NCBI GenBank assembly: GCA_033032865.1
Contig: JAWHQI010000019.1
Span: forward strand, 17,898,001 to 17,962,000
Reading direction: 5' to 3'
Source: Dactylorhiza incarnata
Taxonomy: Eukaryota > Streptophyta > Magnoliopsida > Asparagales > Orchidaceae
DNA: 64,000 bases
Numbering within the stretch: position 1 is the stretch's first letter; the number at the start of each line of letters is the position of its first letter. Both the position numbers and the translations under genes were made by a program. Under the pieces are notes generated by a model. It was not told where the DNA came from and searched no databases. It saw nothing but the letters and a program-made list of their open reading frames with translations. This document shows, piece after piece, positions 36,171 through 48,482 of the stretch.

Positions 36171-39100
36171 GATATACAAATTTCCAAAATAAGAAAAATT
36201 AGCTTTCAAATTATATAGTTAAAAAACCACCAACAGCACTACAAAATGGCCATACTGCCAAGATATGCAATATTTTCAAATAACCAAATTATAGCCAAGG
36301 TGATTGCAATTTGTAATGGTAGAAACAAGATTTTTCCAGTATCTATATATAAAAGCCCTCCGTTAATTGTATTTATTTGGTGAGGGATGATTGAAATTAA
36401 ACTCCAGAGTTTGGGGTTGTATATTCTAGTATACTGGGTCTAAAAAACAGGAGTCTGGTGTATATAATGGAATGAGGTGTAGACAACCAAGCCTACTTAA
36501 AGTTAGTTGGCTTTGGGTGGATAATTAAATAATATAGTTTCACAACATGGAAAATTCCAAAGAAAATATATGGTATATCACGGGTACAAGAAAATGTCAA
36601 ATAATTAATAATAATAATTTGAAGAAAAAAAAAAGATATATGAAGAACTTCGTACTTAATCAATATGGATAATTGAAAACCAATACTTCTTAAGCACATA
36701 ATGGAGACTAAACACCACCACGAGACTAAACATCTTTTCTAACAGAATATACTTCAGTACTGATATCTGAAGGCCAGAATATACAAAATCTATCTTAGTA
36801 TAAACATGGAATGGTTCAATTACAGTATAAATGAGAATAAAAGAGAAACAATACCAAGCAGATGGAGCATGTCAAATTGTATTCATAGGTAATGGTGTCA
36901 GAAATAACCATATTCATCACAGGTTGGGTATCACTTAGATCACAAGAGAATTTTCTGACAAAGAACCCGGTTCGCCTGCATCTGAACCACTGCAGTTCAA
37001 AAAAAATGCACCCAGTTCGTAATGACAAGAAGATCAAAAAAGGTTTGTAAAAAACATATTGCATGAAATTAGGGAAGTAAGCAAATTTGTAAAAATGACA
37101 ATAATATTGGTGAAGATTAAGTTGAAGATGGCATCACAACTAGCCAAAGATCATCTAGGTAGTACTGTCCATCTGATCCTCTAGTTGGTGTAGTACCGAG
37201 AGATTATAACGCAGTTAATCCTAGTTGCTAGGGCTGCCGGCATCGCACCGAGCGGGAGGAGGGGCTACCGGCGTCGCACCGCGTGGGAGGTCGTCGCTGG
37301 GATCGGAGAGGTTGAGGGCGTCGCACCCTAGCCGATCAGAACAGGGAGCTTTTCTCAAATTAAAATTATCATTAGGTCTTTAGCAAAACATAGGAGTATA
37401 TATACTCCTCAAGTGGAGCTCTCCTAACCACACATATCCTAGATCTAATCTCAACCATCCAAATGTTTAGCCAAAAATAAAATGCATAAAATCAAGAGTA
37501 GTTCGTGACCGCCTAACAATTTGGTCGATCGGACTCGCACACGCAAATATAAATGAACAGAATAGTTTATAAAATAACGAATAAGAAAAATAGTTGTTTT
37601 AGCGGACCATGTCGCGATAAGACCAATGATGTAATTAAATAATCAAGGAAGTCATTCACTGATGCATGCTAAATAACTAAAAGGATTATATAATTTCAAC
37701 TAAAAGGAATAAATTGATGAGGGTTTCAGTTACCCCATGCTATTATGCCCATAGAAATCCTAAAATCACACCAATGATGTGTTTCCTGAATCAATCATGA
37801 TCATAATAAAATTGTATCAGAAATTCATAAATGAAAGTAAATGTATTACCTAATTACCTTCCCAGAGTCCACACCCTTCCTGCTGCTGATGTATCTTCAC
37901 CATCAGATTTAAAAAAACTGATGTAAGCAATTTTTTTGTCAGAGCCTAACTCATATGCTAACTTTAAAAAATGTAATGGATGAGGTGTAGATGTTCTAAG
38001 AAGGAAAATATCGGCTTGAAGTTTGGTAGAGCAAGCAAGGCTTGACATGCTGTCCATGAGTACTTTATTTTCCCCCCGTAATTCTGTAACTGCAACTTAC
38101 TCCCGGTATGTTACAATCCTAAATAACATTTCTGACATTTTGTGTTTGAAATTGGTTGGATGCATGTTGATTCAGTCGGCTGTTCATGGGCGGTTGCTCG
38201 TGCATATGTAATAATCAAGTATTTGCGAGTTGAATGGATCTCCCTCCCCACTGTTGGAATCAGTTTTAAAATGGTGTTTGAAGGGATTTGTGGTTCCAAA
38301 TGGCACTATCAAACTAGCTAAATAATAGAATTTGCAAAAAGAAAACATAGCAACGCAATCAATTAGTCTCTTCCTTACATTTTCGGAATTGGCATCACTT
38401 TCTTGACTTGAGCCTTCACTTCAACTATCTCCGTTGAACAGAGCAAGTTGTATAAAATGATAAATAAAACTACATAGAAAATAACAAAAACATGCTTATC
38501 AAATGATAGTTCAAATAACCTTTGTGAGTAAGCCCTATTGCCTGATGCTCCTGATGTTCTTCCAAGCTCACTCTCCTTACCTTAAGAAGACTTTCCCTCT
38601 GCTTTACTTTCTGGAAAAGCACCCTATAAATTACAATGCAAGTGATATTCATGAATGCTCAATTCTAGAGTAAGAGGCAGTGCATATGGAGTATCAACAT
38701 TTCCATTAGGAGAAGTCAAAGCATAAGGACTAAATGGGTGTGAACCGTACTTAACACAACAACCGCGCTGACAGAGCCAGGACCTGATATTCTAGCAGCT
38801 TGGCAAAATGATATTCACAGATTGATGTACAGCTTAATACTTCTTGATATTCTAGCAAGTGATATTCACAGACAAAATAGGGATACTTCTTCATATTTAA
38901 AAAAATCATGATAATGGTAAAATAAAATTTTGGTTTGGTAATGAGAATATGATGCAAATACATATTAACAAGAAAAATAAACTTCTCCAACACCCAAAAG
39001 CATATTTTGTTGAAAATGGGTTGTAAAAACTAAAAACTAAATGCATCTTGCTTAAGCAAATATCAATGGCAAAATGTATAAAGTTCTAGTTCATTTCAAT

Positions 39101-40800
39101 AAATTACTCCTAGTAGCGTTAAGAAAATTCAAAATCACCAATAAGATTAACTCTTAGAAAGTTGTCCTTTGATAGTAGAGTTCTGTTTTCAGGACCGAAT
39201 TGAACCTACTGCAGATAAAATGTTGTGAGTGTCATAAGTGGATAAGAATATTGATCTTAATATCGAATGAAAAAGCCAGATACACATTTCTACTATGATT
39301 TGTACTCATGCATATGTATCAAGGGTCTTGCAACTTTCCATCCAGAACTGCGGGAACCAAATTTTTACCATGTCAAGGTGAATTATCATTGTTTATCAGA
39401 TTTCGAAAAGCTAGAGACTTGATCAGAAACATTCATCCATTTTAACAAAATATAAATCCCGTGGGCTTTTTTATAAAGAAAACTAACAAAATCAAACTAA
39501 AAAACTTACCAAACTCGACCCCAATTTTCTTGAAACTTTACATCACTTATGTCGTGAAAAGAAGAAGACGTGATCACTGCAACTACTTTTGCATGATCTC
39601 GACAGTTTTTTGACAAACTTTTAGATCAATATTAATAGCACAACATAAAGAGAAGTAATATGTATGTTTAGTTTTAGAAAGCATAAACATGAAATAATTG
39701 AAAAAATAACAGAGAAGCTCAATTTCAGAATTCAATGGATATAGATAAGAATGAATATGTTGGCATGTCTAATAGTTCATGCAGATTGAAAAAATGATAG
39801 GAGTGTGAAAGACATGGGTGAATCACTATATGTTTCAGAGCCAACAAAACAAATGAGAAAATTTAGTTGCACCCTTGACGGTTCGAAGCACAAAAAACAA
39901 TGTAGCACACACGGGTGTCTATGCTTATAAGGTTCTATCAATGGATTAATGGAACTTAGCCCTAACCCCACTGTATGTTAGAAATGCAGCAATTTTTAAA
40001 TAAAAACATCTATAATTTCACATGCTTGGGATTTCTCACTCCGGATCAACATGGGCAGGAAAAAATCAATAATCAACTTACCATTAGTATATAGAAATAA
40101 GAAGCAAAAACTATGAGCCAAATATATTATAGGATATCTTGCGTAGGAGTTACATAAATCAGAATAAACATTTCAACTAAATTGATCTTACTTATGGAAA
40201 TCAAATATCTCCCCTAAAACTGAGCAAAAACCACTTCCTGAGACCACATTTCTTCCCCTTAAAACTGAGCAAAAAACATTAATCATACAAATGAGAAGGA
40301 ATCTATCATTACCCAGGGGAGTCCTCGCCGGTGACTGGGAAATTTGAGCGGACCTTGGCAGACTTCGACGAAGAGGTCGTCGCAAACGGAAGTCCTCGCC
40401 GCGTTGCTCAGGGGGTTCGTCGGCGTTCGGCGCCACGGATAGCTAGGGCATGATTTTTGCAAAAGAGGAGAGGCATTCGGCAGGGGTTCATCTGCTGCGG
40501 CGCAAGCATGATTTTTGCAAAAGAGGAGAGGCATTCGGCAGGGTTCATCTGCTGCGGCGCAAGAAGCTCCAGAGGAGAGTTGGGATTTGGGAGAGGGAGA
40601 GGTGTAGGAAATTGCCGATTAGAAAAAAAAATAGGTTTAGGAATAAGTGAGTCGGGATTTTGGGAGGGAGAGGTCTTAATTAGAAACGAAAAATTTTAGT
40701 TGATTAATTTATTTTGTAATTATTTTTCCTTTTGTAATTTCGGTGGGAAGTTTTATTTTTTTGGAGGGAAGATATTTTAATTTGGGAGGGATGAGATTAG
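36171..40800. other. CACTA interior: AT-rich, possible further captured exons, none identified
   Basis: Minus-strand readings at 36816-37064 and 37854-38057 look like parts of exons but match no family I know. A GC-rich patch at 37225-37340 holds three GGTGCGACGCC-like repeats and resembles a plant first exon or 5' UTR. Another GC-rich patch lies at 40320-40440. A 57-58-base tandem duplication lies at 40449-40563. I see no transposase. Confidence 0.4.
40449..40563. repeat. 57-58-bp tandem duplication inside CACTA
   Basis: Units at 40449-40506 and 40507-40563 both run from CATGATTTTTGCAAAAGAGG to TGCTGCGGCGCAAG and differ by one G. It is likely a recent local duplication. Confidence 0.9.
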
Positions 40801-41063
40801 TGACTAATTATTTTAGTCACAAGTTAAAAATTTTTGTGACTATAATATTATTTGGTCACTAATAATTATTAAATTATGACAAAATTTTATTTGGTTACTA
40901 ATTAAAATATATTTAGTGACTAAAATTTACATATGGTCACAAATTAATTGCTATTATAATTTTAGTGACCAAACATAAGATTGGTCACAAAAAGGAAATC
41001 ATTAGTGACCAAATTTTGTTCGTCAAAAATTTTTCGTTATTAAAGACCAGTTTTCTTGTAGTG
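40790..41063 (-). repeat. CACTA right terminal and subterminal repeats
   Basis: It holds repeated TAGTGACTAA, TTGGTCACTAA and TTAGTGACCAAA motifs and ends in TTTTCTTGTAGTG, the inverted copy of the left end. Confidence 0.88.
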
Positions 41064-41066
41064 TAT

Positions 41067-43125
41067 GCTTCGCCCATCTCTAAATCTCACACCGTATGAA
41101 CTATATTTTCAAAAGAAACCTAACATATAATATTTTAAAGTATTTGGATGTAAATGTTTTATTCTTAAAGCAAAAGATTCTTTAGGAAAATTTGATGAGA
41201 AATGTGATGAAGGAATATTCCTTGGATATTCTTCAACCAGTAAAGCCTATAGAATATTTAATAAAAGATCGAGTAAGGTTGAAGAGTCTATTAATGTTAA
41301 ATTTGATGAGTTTATTCCATGTGTAGAGAAGCCTTCTACAGGTACAAATGATGAACCTTTGCCATCTTTGGAGCACGACGAAGAGGAACCATCCAAAGAA
41401 GAGGAGGAGAAGTCCAATGAAGTTGAATATGTACCTCCAAGTGTGTTGAACTTCTCAAAAAATCATCCAAAAGAGCTAGTCATTGGGGAACCTTCTACTG
41501 GGGTAAGAACTCGATCCTCTCTTCATGAAATGTTTTCAAATATTTGTTTTGTTTCCGAAATCGAACCTAAAAACATTTCCACCGCTTTAAATGACGAATT
41601 TTGGTTTTTGGCTATGAATGAAGAGTTAGGACAATTTGAAAGAAATAAAGTTTGGAATCTAGTAGAAAGACCATCTAATCATCCAATTATTGGCGTAAAA
41701 TGGATCTTTAAAAATAAATTAGATGGTGAATCTAGGATTATAAGAAATAAAGCACGCTTAGTTGCTCAAGGTTATTCTCAAATTGAGGGGGTAGATTTTG
41801 AAGAAACTTTTGCACCCGTTGCTCGCTTAGAATCTATACGAATATTTTTGGCATTTGTGAGTTTTAAACGAATAAAATTATTTCAAATGGATGTTAAAAG
41901 TGCCTTTTTAAATGAGTTTATAAAAGAAAAAGTTTATGTAGAACAACCCCCCGGTTTCATAAATGAAAAATTCCCTAATCATGTTTACAAATTAGAAAAA
42001 TAGCTTTATGGTTTACAACAAGCGCCCCGTGCATGGTATGATCGACTTACATCATTTTTGTTAAAGCACAGTTATGTTATGGGAAGTGCCGACAATACAC
42101 TCTTCATTAAGCATAATAATAACGATCTAATTATTTTACAAATATATATTGATATCATTTTTGGAGCCACTAATGAAGAGTTGTGTAATGAAGTAGTATT
42201 AGTAATGAAAAATGAATTTGAAATGAGTCTTGTAGGAGAACTATCATATTTTCTTGGTTTTCAGATCTCACAACAAACTGATGGTATCTTTATTTATCAA
42301 ACAAAATATGTTCACGATATGCTTAAACGATTTGGTTTTGAAAATCTCAAACAAGCTTCTACTCCCATGAGTGCTTCTTTAAAACTAGGAAAAGATGAAT
42401 CCAGAATTTCAATTGATCAAACGCTATATAGAGGAATGATAGGATCTCTTCTTTACTTAAGTGCTTCTAGACCAGATATAATGTTTGTCGTATGTTTATG
42501 TGCTTGCTTTCAAGCCAATCCAAAAGAATCTCATTTAAAAGCGGTAAAACGTATTTTTCGTTATCTATTAGGGTCATCTAAATTAGGATTATGGTACCCA
42601 CATAATGATTCATTCACACTCCACGGCTATTCCGATTCGGACTACGCCTGGTGTTCACTAGATTGAAAAAGCACTAGTGGTACTTGTCACTTTCTAGGAC
42701 CCTCTTTAGTAGCTTGGTCTAGTCAAAAACAATCTTCGGTTGCACTCTCCACCACGGAGGCCGAATATATCGCACTTGGTAGCTGTTGTGCACAAGCTTT
42801 ATGGATGAGTCAAACACTAAAGGATTTTGGATTTCATCTTAAAAGCATTGATCTTAAATGTGACAACAAAAGTGCAATGGACCTCACATATAATCCCTTA
42901 CACCACTCTAGATCAAAACACATCGATGTTCGTCATCATGTCATTAGGGATCACATTAAGAAAGAGCATGAAAAAGTAAGCTTCATTGGCACGGACTCTC
43001 AACTCGCTGACATATTTACTAAACCTCTTCCCGATGCAAGATTTCGATTATTACGTCTTGAGTTAGGTGTCCTAGATCTTTCGAGTCAAAACACATTCAC
43101 AAAACACAATTTTTGCACGTTTTAA
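41067..43125 (+). pseudogene. C: integrase end, RT and RNase H
   Basis: One frame runs from the CACTA border to 43125 with three stops, at 41128 (TAA), 42001 (TAG) and 42664 (TGA). It contains the integrase C-terminus (RPSLNLTPYELYF), RT ([21 protein letters not shown]), and RNase H with STTEAEY and ADIFTKPLP. The RT active site reads IYIDII at 42142-42159, where the family has Tyr-x-Asp-Asp: one Asp codon is missing, so this copy could not polymerise DNA. The stops at 42001 and 42664 lie in otherwise conserved words. Confidence 0.92.
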
Positions 43126-45202
43126 CCATCGAAAACATTTCCTAAAAATCTGAGATTTCAGCATGAAACTACTATTGGGACACTTAATCAAGATCAGCAA
43201 TCAAAAATTTCAAAATCATGAAAAATCGTGTACTATTTCCCGCGCTAGCGCTAACGCCGGTGCTAGCGTACTTATGTGTTTTTCTGTATTTTTAAAAATT
43301 TGAAAAATTCCTAAAAATATATTAATCTATATATACTATTTGTTTTTACACTTCTGATTATATTTTATTTTTGAAAAATCAAAGACAAAAATACAAATGT
43401 TAAAATTACAAAAAAAAAAGTTTTGTTTAAAGTCTATTTTTGAAAAATCAAATACAAAAATACAAAAGCTAAAACTACAAAAAAATGTATGTTTTGTTTA
43501 AAGTCTATTATTTTTACAAAATCCAAATTACAAAACAAAAAATATGTCTTGCTTTTTGTTTAAAGTTTATGTCTTTTGGAAAAATAAATTCAAATACAAT
43601 AATATAAAACACTGAAACTATCAAAAAAACTGTATGAATTTTCGTATGAGAATCAAGCATGATTTAATCTATTCCTTAGGACTTCTATAATGTTGCACTT
43701 TATTTTTTCAAACTCTTTGAACATTGTTTTCATCATGCTTTGATATATCTATTACCATGTGCATCAATTATATTGAAAGTTGTGTAGAACTATGCGTAGC
43801 ATGCCTCTAAGTATGAGTAAATGTTTTGTGTTTGATAATGATCTTTATTCACTCACTTATTTTGACATTGTCTACATTTGTGTTTAATCTAAAGAATGCT
43901 TGCATATGTTTTGTATTAGTACAATGAATTAAAATTGCACAAGTATCTTACCTACACTCCTTTCTTTGCACTTTTAAAAATTAAGAAAAGTGGTTATCTT
44001 TTTTCATAAATTTTATTGGTTTGCAAAAACAAGTGTATTCGGAGAACTTTGTACAAAACAAAAATCATAAAATAAAGTGACAAAGATAACTCCACCAAGC
44101 ACTACTTGAACCTCCTGATAAGTCTTAATAAGCGTTGTGAGGTTGAGCACCTTGGAAAGAATAGTAAAGTATCTTGTGCAAACCATAACTTTCTTTCAAA
44201 ATAAAAACCACTTATTCTTAAGTACACCGAATCACAATAAAAATCAATCTTGAAGAATAAAACTAGGTGATCTCCCAAGCACTGCTTTGTGACCTGATAA
44301 GTCTTAATGAGCATTGTGTGTGCAAAGCACCTTGGTAGGTGTACATTTTTTTCGTGTATTGAAGTTTGTGGAAGTAAAATTATTTGTGTTTTATTGTGCT
44401 CTTACTTTACCTATTACTTGTATTTTTGATTAAAACATGTGTTTACTCTACTCAAAAATACACTTATGTGCACATCATTATCTTCCATAACACTTCTTCT
44501 CATGAGTATTGGATCCTAATGCTAATTCTATACTATTCTTTACTTATGAAATGCACTAGATATCCTAGCATGCTTTCTACAATGTTTAGTATGTTTTGAA
44601 CCTATGAATTAACATAACATTGTAGTACTATCTTTCTGATATCATTATTTCATGCTTGGTTAATTTATTACTGATTATAAAATGTTTACAAAACATCTTC
44701 TTTATAAAATTAATCTCCTATATTTTTTTTATTATCCTGTCTTACAAAAGATGTTTGCTTGTGTTTTTCTAAGTTTTCCGCAACTTTACATTTACCTTCT
44801 ATTTGGTTATGCTACAAACTCTGATTTATGACAATATTGTGATGAAAATAATTCTAAAACTCCTTATCATTTTCCTTCTCTACAAGCTCGATCATGTTAT
44901 TATCTTATTATCAACTTTTAAGTGTTGTCTCCTTACCCGCTTTTGCTAATAACAAAAGGGGGAGAACTAACATGATAAATAGTAATCTGCTAAATATAAT
45001 GCTTAATTAAGATGATAGCTTACATATTAGGAGAGCATTCACTTAGGGGGAGCATGTATTTAGGGGGAGCAATTCTAAATAGTAAATGCTAAAATTATCC
45101 TAAGTCATCACTCTCTCACACACACAAGTATGGTTCTTTATGCTTATATATTAATGCTCTGATTTATCATTAATGGATTTGTTATTATCAAAAGGGGGAG
45201 TT
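43126..45202 (+). other. C 3' non-coding region with multiple polypurine tracts
   Basis: No ORF of note. It is AT-rich with several related words repeated (AAAATACAAA blocks near 43380-43620; AAGCACTGCTTTGTGACCTGA-like blocks near 44095-44340, shown shortened here). Four GGGGGAG tracts lie at 44954-44964, 45045-45053, 45062-45069 and 45190-45200, the last directly before the LTR. Multiple polypurine tracts are a known Sirevirus trait. Confidence 0.75.
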
Positions 45203-46378
45203 TGTTGGAACATGGTCTTCCACATCTCCTAGGTTTGAGAATAACAAATCCTATGTGTATTTGATCTTGTGTGTTTAAGTGTGCAGGATAACAAAGTCCA
45301 CATGACACAAGGATTACATAAGAAGGTTGCCCCCAAAGTTGAGCCAACAAATCCAATACATCTACTAGCGCTGGTGGTAGTACTAGCGCAGGTGCTAGCT
45401 TCCGTTCGACGAACTTCTCATCATGGCGTTCGACGAAACTTCGCTCGACAAACTCTTTGCAACGGTCGACGAATTCCTGTTCGACGAAATATTTGCTCGA
45501 AGCGAAATTGTCGGGAGAACTTATAGAAGGAGATAGCGCCAGGCGATATCCGATAGCGCAGGCGATAGCGAGGAACACAGTTGGCAAGGGGGAATTATTT
45601 CCTCGAATTGAAGATTCTGCCGCGCAAAATGTGTCCTAATATGGGATAGCGCCGGCGATAGCGCTAGCGCCGGCGCTAGTGCTGAGGCTATAAAAAGGAC
45701 TCCTCTCCTCTCTTTTCAAATACACATCAGAGAGATATCAGAGAGAGATAGAGTGCTAGAATTCCAGAGGCTATCTTGGCCGAAAGTTGATGTCCTACCA
45801 AAGTTCTGCAAACTTCTGAAGGAGAATCTCATCATGCTGGATTCAAACGAAGTTCGCTTCTACAATGCTTATTCTACAGCGTATCTTCACCTTCGACTTC
45901 ACAAGGGATTTTATTTATTTATTTTCATTTCATATTCTTCTTGTAAATGGTTAGTGAAATCGCCTCATGTTGGCGACTAGGTCTGGGTAGGACTTAGGGG
46001 GAAACTCGCCTCGTGTTGGTGACTAGATCTAGGCTAGGTCTAGTGGGTGCTCAAGGCCACATCCGGGGAAGGTTTGGCTAGAGCGGCTTGAGGCCAAATC
46101 CTAGGAGGATAGGCTAGGGCCACCGGTTCGTGGGGATGCGAGTCGGGATAGAAAATAAAACAAGTTTACTATTCATCGCCACCGATTTCTAGCGTCATAG
46201 AAGTCAACTTTTGTAAAACCTTATTTATTAATAAAGCATGTCTCTACTTTATTTCAATTGTTTTACTTGACTTTCTATTGTCTCAATCTTGCATTATTAC
46301 AAAGTTTTTAAAATATCACTAAAGTTTTGAAAACCCTTATTCACCCCCCCCCCTCTAAGGGCGCCTACCGATCCAACA
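45203..46378 (+). repeat. 3' LTR of C
   Basis: It matches 29427-30605 with few differences, mainly a shorter C run (46345-46353) and point changes. The TATA box is at 45686-45696. It ends ATCCAACA and is followed by the TSD GAAAT. Confidence 0.95.
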
Positions 46379-48319
46379 GAAATATCCACCCTTCAAGAAC
46401 GTGGCACTTGGACTCTTGTTCCTCCTCCTCTTGGAATAGATGTTGTTGGATGTAGGTGGGTCTTTGTGATCAAATACAATGTTGATGGATCTATTGACCG
46501 CTACAAAGCTCGCTTAGTTGCCATAGTATTTACTCAGACATATGGAGTTGACTTCTTTGAAACTTTCTCACCTGTTGCTCGTCTTACCACCATCCGAGTT
46601 CTACTCTCTGTAGCCATCAATAAAGGTTGGCAACTTTCTCAGTTAGACGTCAAGAATGCCTTCCTCTATGGTGACCTTCAAGAGGTTGTTTTCATGGAGC
46701 AACCTCCAGGGTATGTTGCTCTGGGGGAGACTCGTGTATGTAAGCTAAAGAAGGCTATCTATGGTCTCAAACAAAGTCCTCGCGCATGGTTTGAAAAGTT
46801 CAACGAAGTAATCAAGATCATTGGCTTCATCCGCAGCTCTGCAGATCACTCTCTCTTCATACGCAAGACTCCTCATGGAATGGTGGTTCTGGCTGTCTAT
46901 GTTGATGACATCCTTCTCACTGGTGATGATATTGAAGGTATCACCCTTACAAAGAAACATCTTCTTCAACACTTTATGACCAAAGATATGGGAACTCCCA
47001 AGTACTTTCTGGGCATTGAGATCTCAAGGAAACATAACTCCATCGTTCTCTCACAACGTAAGTATGCCATTGACATTCTGAAGGAAACAGGTCATCTTGG
47101 TGCTAAACCTGCTAAGTACCCAATGGCAGCAGGAGACGACAAACTCTGGCATGACAACTCCCCTCCTCTGTCTGATAGTACTAGATATCGTCGCCTTGTA
47201 GGAAAGCTCATCTACCTAACTGTAACAAGACCTGACATTTGCTATGCGGTTGAAAAGGTTTGCCAATTCATGCAAGCTCCAAGGGAATGTCATCTTCATG
47301 CTGCTCTAAAAATATTGGAATACATTAAGGGGCCCCCAGGGAAGGAACTTCTATTCCAAAGAAACAATCATCTCAACATAGAAGCCTATTTAGATGCTAG
47401 CTATGCTGATGATAAAGGAGATAGGAAGTCCACATCTGGCTTTTGTACCTTCGTGGGAGGAAATCTGGTGAGCTGGAAGAGCAAGAAACCAGCAGTGGTA
47501 TCTAGATCAAGTGCGGAGGCCGAGTACAGAAGCATGGCCCAAACTACATGTGAATTAAAGTGGTTACGAACTCTCCTACTACACTTAGGAGAAGTTTACA
47601 ACCATCCCTTACCAATGTTCTGTGAGAATAAAGCTATAATATACATATCTCAAAATCCAGTCTTTCATGAGAGAACCAAACACATTGAAGTGCACTGTCA
47701 CATCATCAGGGAAGAAATCTTGAAGAAACAAATCTGTACTCCCTTCGTGACTTCTGACAAAGAGCTGGCTGATATCTTCACCAAACCCATATCCTCATCC
47801 TTCTCTGATGTGTGTAACAAGCTAGGCATGATTGATATATATGCTCCAGCTTGTGGGGGAGTGTTGAAACCAAGTGGTCTCCCCTTGGCTATCTCAAGTC
47901 CGCGGTCTCTGCGGTCTCAAACTCTGTCGAACAACGGTCTTGTATATGTGGTCTCAGCGATCTACGATTTGCGGTCATCCACTTCATCTCAGATATGCCA
48001 GTCCACTTCTAGTGAAGTTCAGCGGTCTCTAGCTCCATTAAACAACAGATCGTTAAACTCGGTCTCTGTAGTCTCCCAGCAGCAAACCGCCAGGTCTCCT
48101 CAAACATACCAGATCGCTTCTTGGGATGATAAGCGATCTGGTAGCCTCGATCTCCCCTTTACGGGGGAGTGTTCGCCGGCATGGTCTCGAGGTCAGCTTG
48201 CTCACCACCAACAGAATTGTCTACTGACGGTCTCATCTTTCACAAGACCAACTTCCTATTGTGTGACCGCTACTCTCCGCTCCAGACCGGCGAGGTCGCT
48301 GCGGTCTGGTTCATCGTGA
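46379..48319 (+). CDS. B: reverse transcriptase and RNase H (open frame)
   Basis: The frame is open from the TSD at 46379 to 48319, running into the 3' LTR. It reads copia RT from GTWTLVPPP, through WVFVIKYNVDG, QLDVKNAFLYGD and CKLKKAIYGLKQSPRAW to the intact active site YVDDI (46898-46912). RNase H has DDKGDRKSTSGF, SSAEAEYRSMA and ADIFTKPISS, and its natural end is near 47850. It is the only long undamaged coding stretch in the window, although it is cut off from its own N-terminus by C and the protease upstream is mutated. It could not act alone, but shows B decayed little before and after C landed. Confidence 0.93.
   Translation, partial: EISTLQERGTWTLVPPPLGIDVVGCRWVFVIKYNVDGSIDRYKARLVAIVFTQTYGVDFFETFSPVARLTTIRVLLSVAINKGWQLSQLDVKNAFLYGDLQEVVFMEQPPGYVALGETRVCKLKKAIYGLKQSPRAWFEKFNEVIKIIGFIRSSADHSLFIRKTPHGMVVLAVYVDDILLTGDDIEGITLTKKHLLQHFMTKDMGTPKYFLGIEISRKHNSIVLSQRKYAIDILKETGHLGAKPAKYPMAAGDDKLWHDNSPPLSDSTRYRRLVGKLIYLTVTRPDICYAVEKVCQFMQAPRECHLHAALKILEYIKGPPGKELLFQRNNHLNIEAYLDASYADDKGDRKSTSGFCTFVGGNLVSWKSKKPAVVSRSSAEAEYRSMAQTTCELKWLRTLLLHLGEVYNHPLPMFCENKAIIYISQNPVFHERTKHIEVHCHIIREEILKKQICTPFVTSDKELADIFTKPISSSFSDVCNKLGMIDIYAPACGGVLKPSGLPLAISSPRSLRSQTLSNNGLVYVVSAIYDLRSSTSSQICQSTSSEVQRSLAPLNNRSLNSVSVVSQQQTARSPQTYQIASWDDKRSGSLDLPFTGECSPAWSRGQLAHHQQNCLLTVSSFTRPTSYCVTATLRSRPARSLRSGSS
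47851..47861 (+). other. Polypurine tract of B
   Basis: TTGTGGGGGAG lies directly before the 3' LTR start TGTTGAAACC. Confidence 0.88.
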
Positions 48320-48482
48320 CCGCTTGACCGCCCAGTTTCTTATTGTATAGTATTTTTGTATTTAGTCCCACATTGTGTATTTGTATATATCTCTTTCTCT
48401 CCTGGTCTATATAAAGGAGGCAATACTATTGTAATACTCAGTTTTTTGGAAATAAAAATTCTGTTATTTTCAAATTTTCACA
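47862..48482 (+). repeat. 3' LTR of B (621 bp)
   Basis: Same length as 26061-26681 and closely matching. It carries the GCGGTCTC array and the TATA box at about 48405-48420, and is followed by the TSD TATAG at 48483-48487. Confidence 0.95.

Larger units (their letters stand above)
33622..41063 (-). mobile_element. CACTA (En/Spm-type) transposon carrying host gene exons
   Basis: It has CACTACAAGAAA at the left end and its reverse complement TTTCTTGTAGTG at the right end, with a 3-bp TSD TAT (33619-33621 and 41064-41066). Imperfect terminal inverted repeats extend about 33 bases. Both ends hold dense subterminal repeats of TTGGTCACTAA and AGTGACCAAA. I find no TNPD/TNPA-like transposase. Instead the interior holds exons of an importin-alpha and a DEAD-box helicase on the minus strand, so it is a non-autonomous, gene-capturing element. 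It is 7.4 kb long and sits in C's integrase. Confidence 0.93.
29427..46378 (+). mobile_element. Element C: Sirevirus-type Ty1/copia inserted in B's RT gene
   Basis: The LTRs (29427-30605, 1179 bp; 45203-46378, 1176 bp) start TGTTGGAACATGG and end ATCCAACA. The TSD is GAAAT (29422-29426 and 46379-46383). The order is primer site, long gag with coiled-coil tail and zinc knuckles, protease, integrase, RT-RNase H, a 2-kb non-coding 3' part with several polypurine tracts, and 3' LTR. Repeated polypurine tracts and a long gag are typical of Sireviruses. The CACTA element (33622-41063) splits its integrase. Without it C is about 9.5 kb. Confidence 0.95.
26061..48482 (+). mobile_element. Element B: Ty1/copia retrotransposon inserted in D's LTR
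   Basis: Two LTRs of exactly 621 bp (26061-26681 and 47862-48482) start TGTTGAAACC and end CA. The TSD is TATAG (26056-26060 and 48483-48487). A tRNA-Met primer site, gag-protease-integrase, RT-RNase H and a polypurine tract lie in normal order. The RT start is split by element C (29427-46378). Without C the element would be about 5.5 kb, normal for copia. Equal LTR lengths and a long open RT frame suggest a fairly recent insertion. Confidence 0.95.

Noticed and set aside
44951..45070. GGGGGAG tracts as separate LTR borders or extra elements
   Set aside because: No TGTT start or LTR sequence follows any but the last tract.
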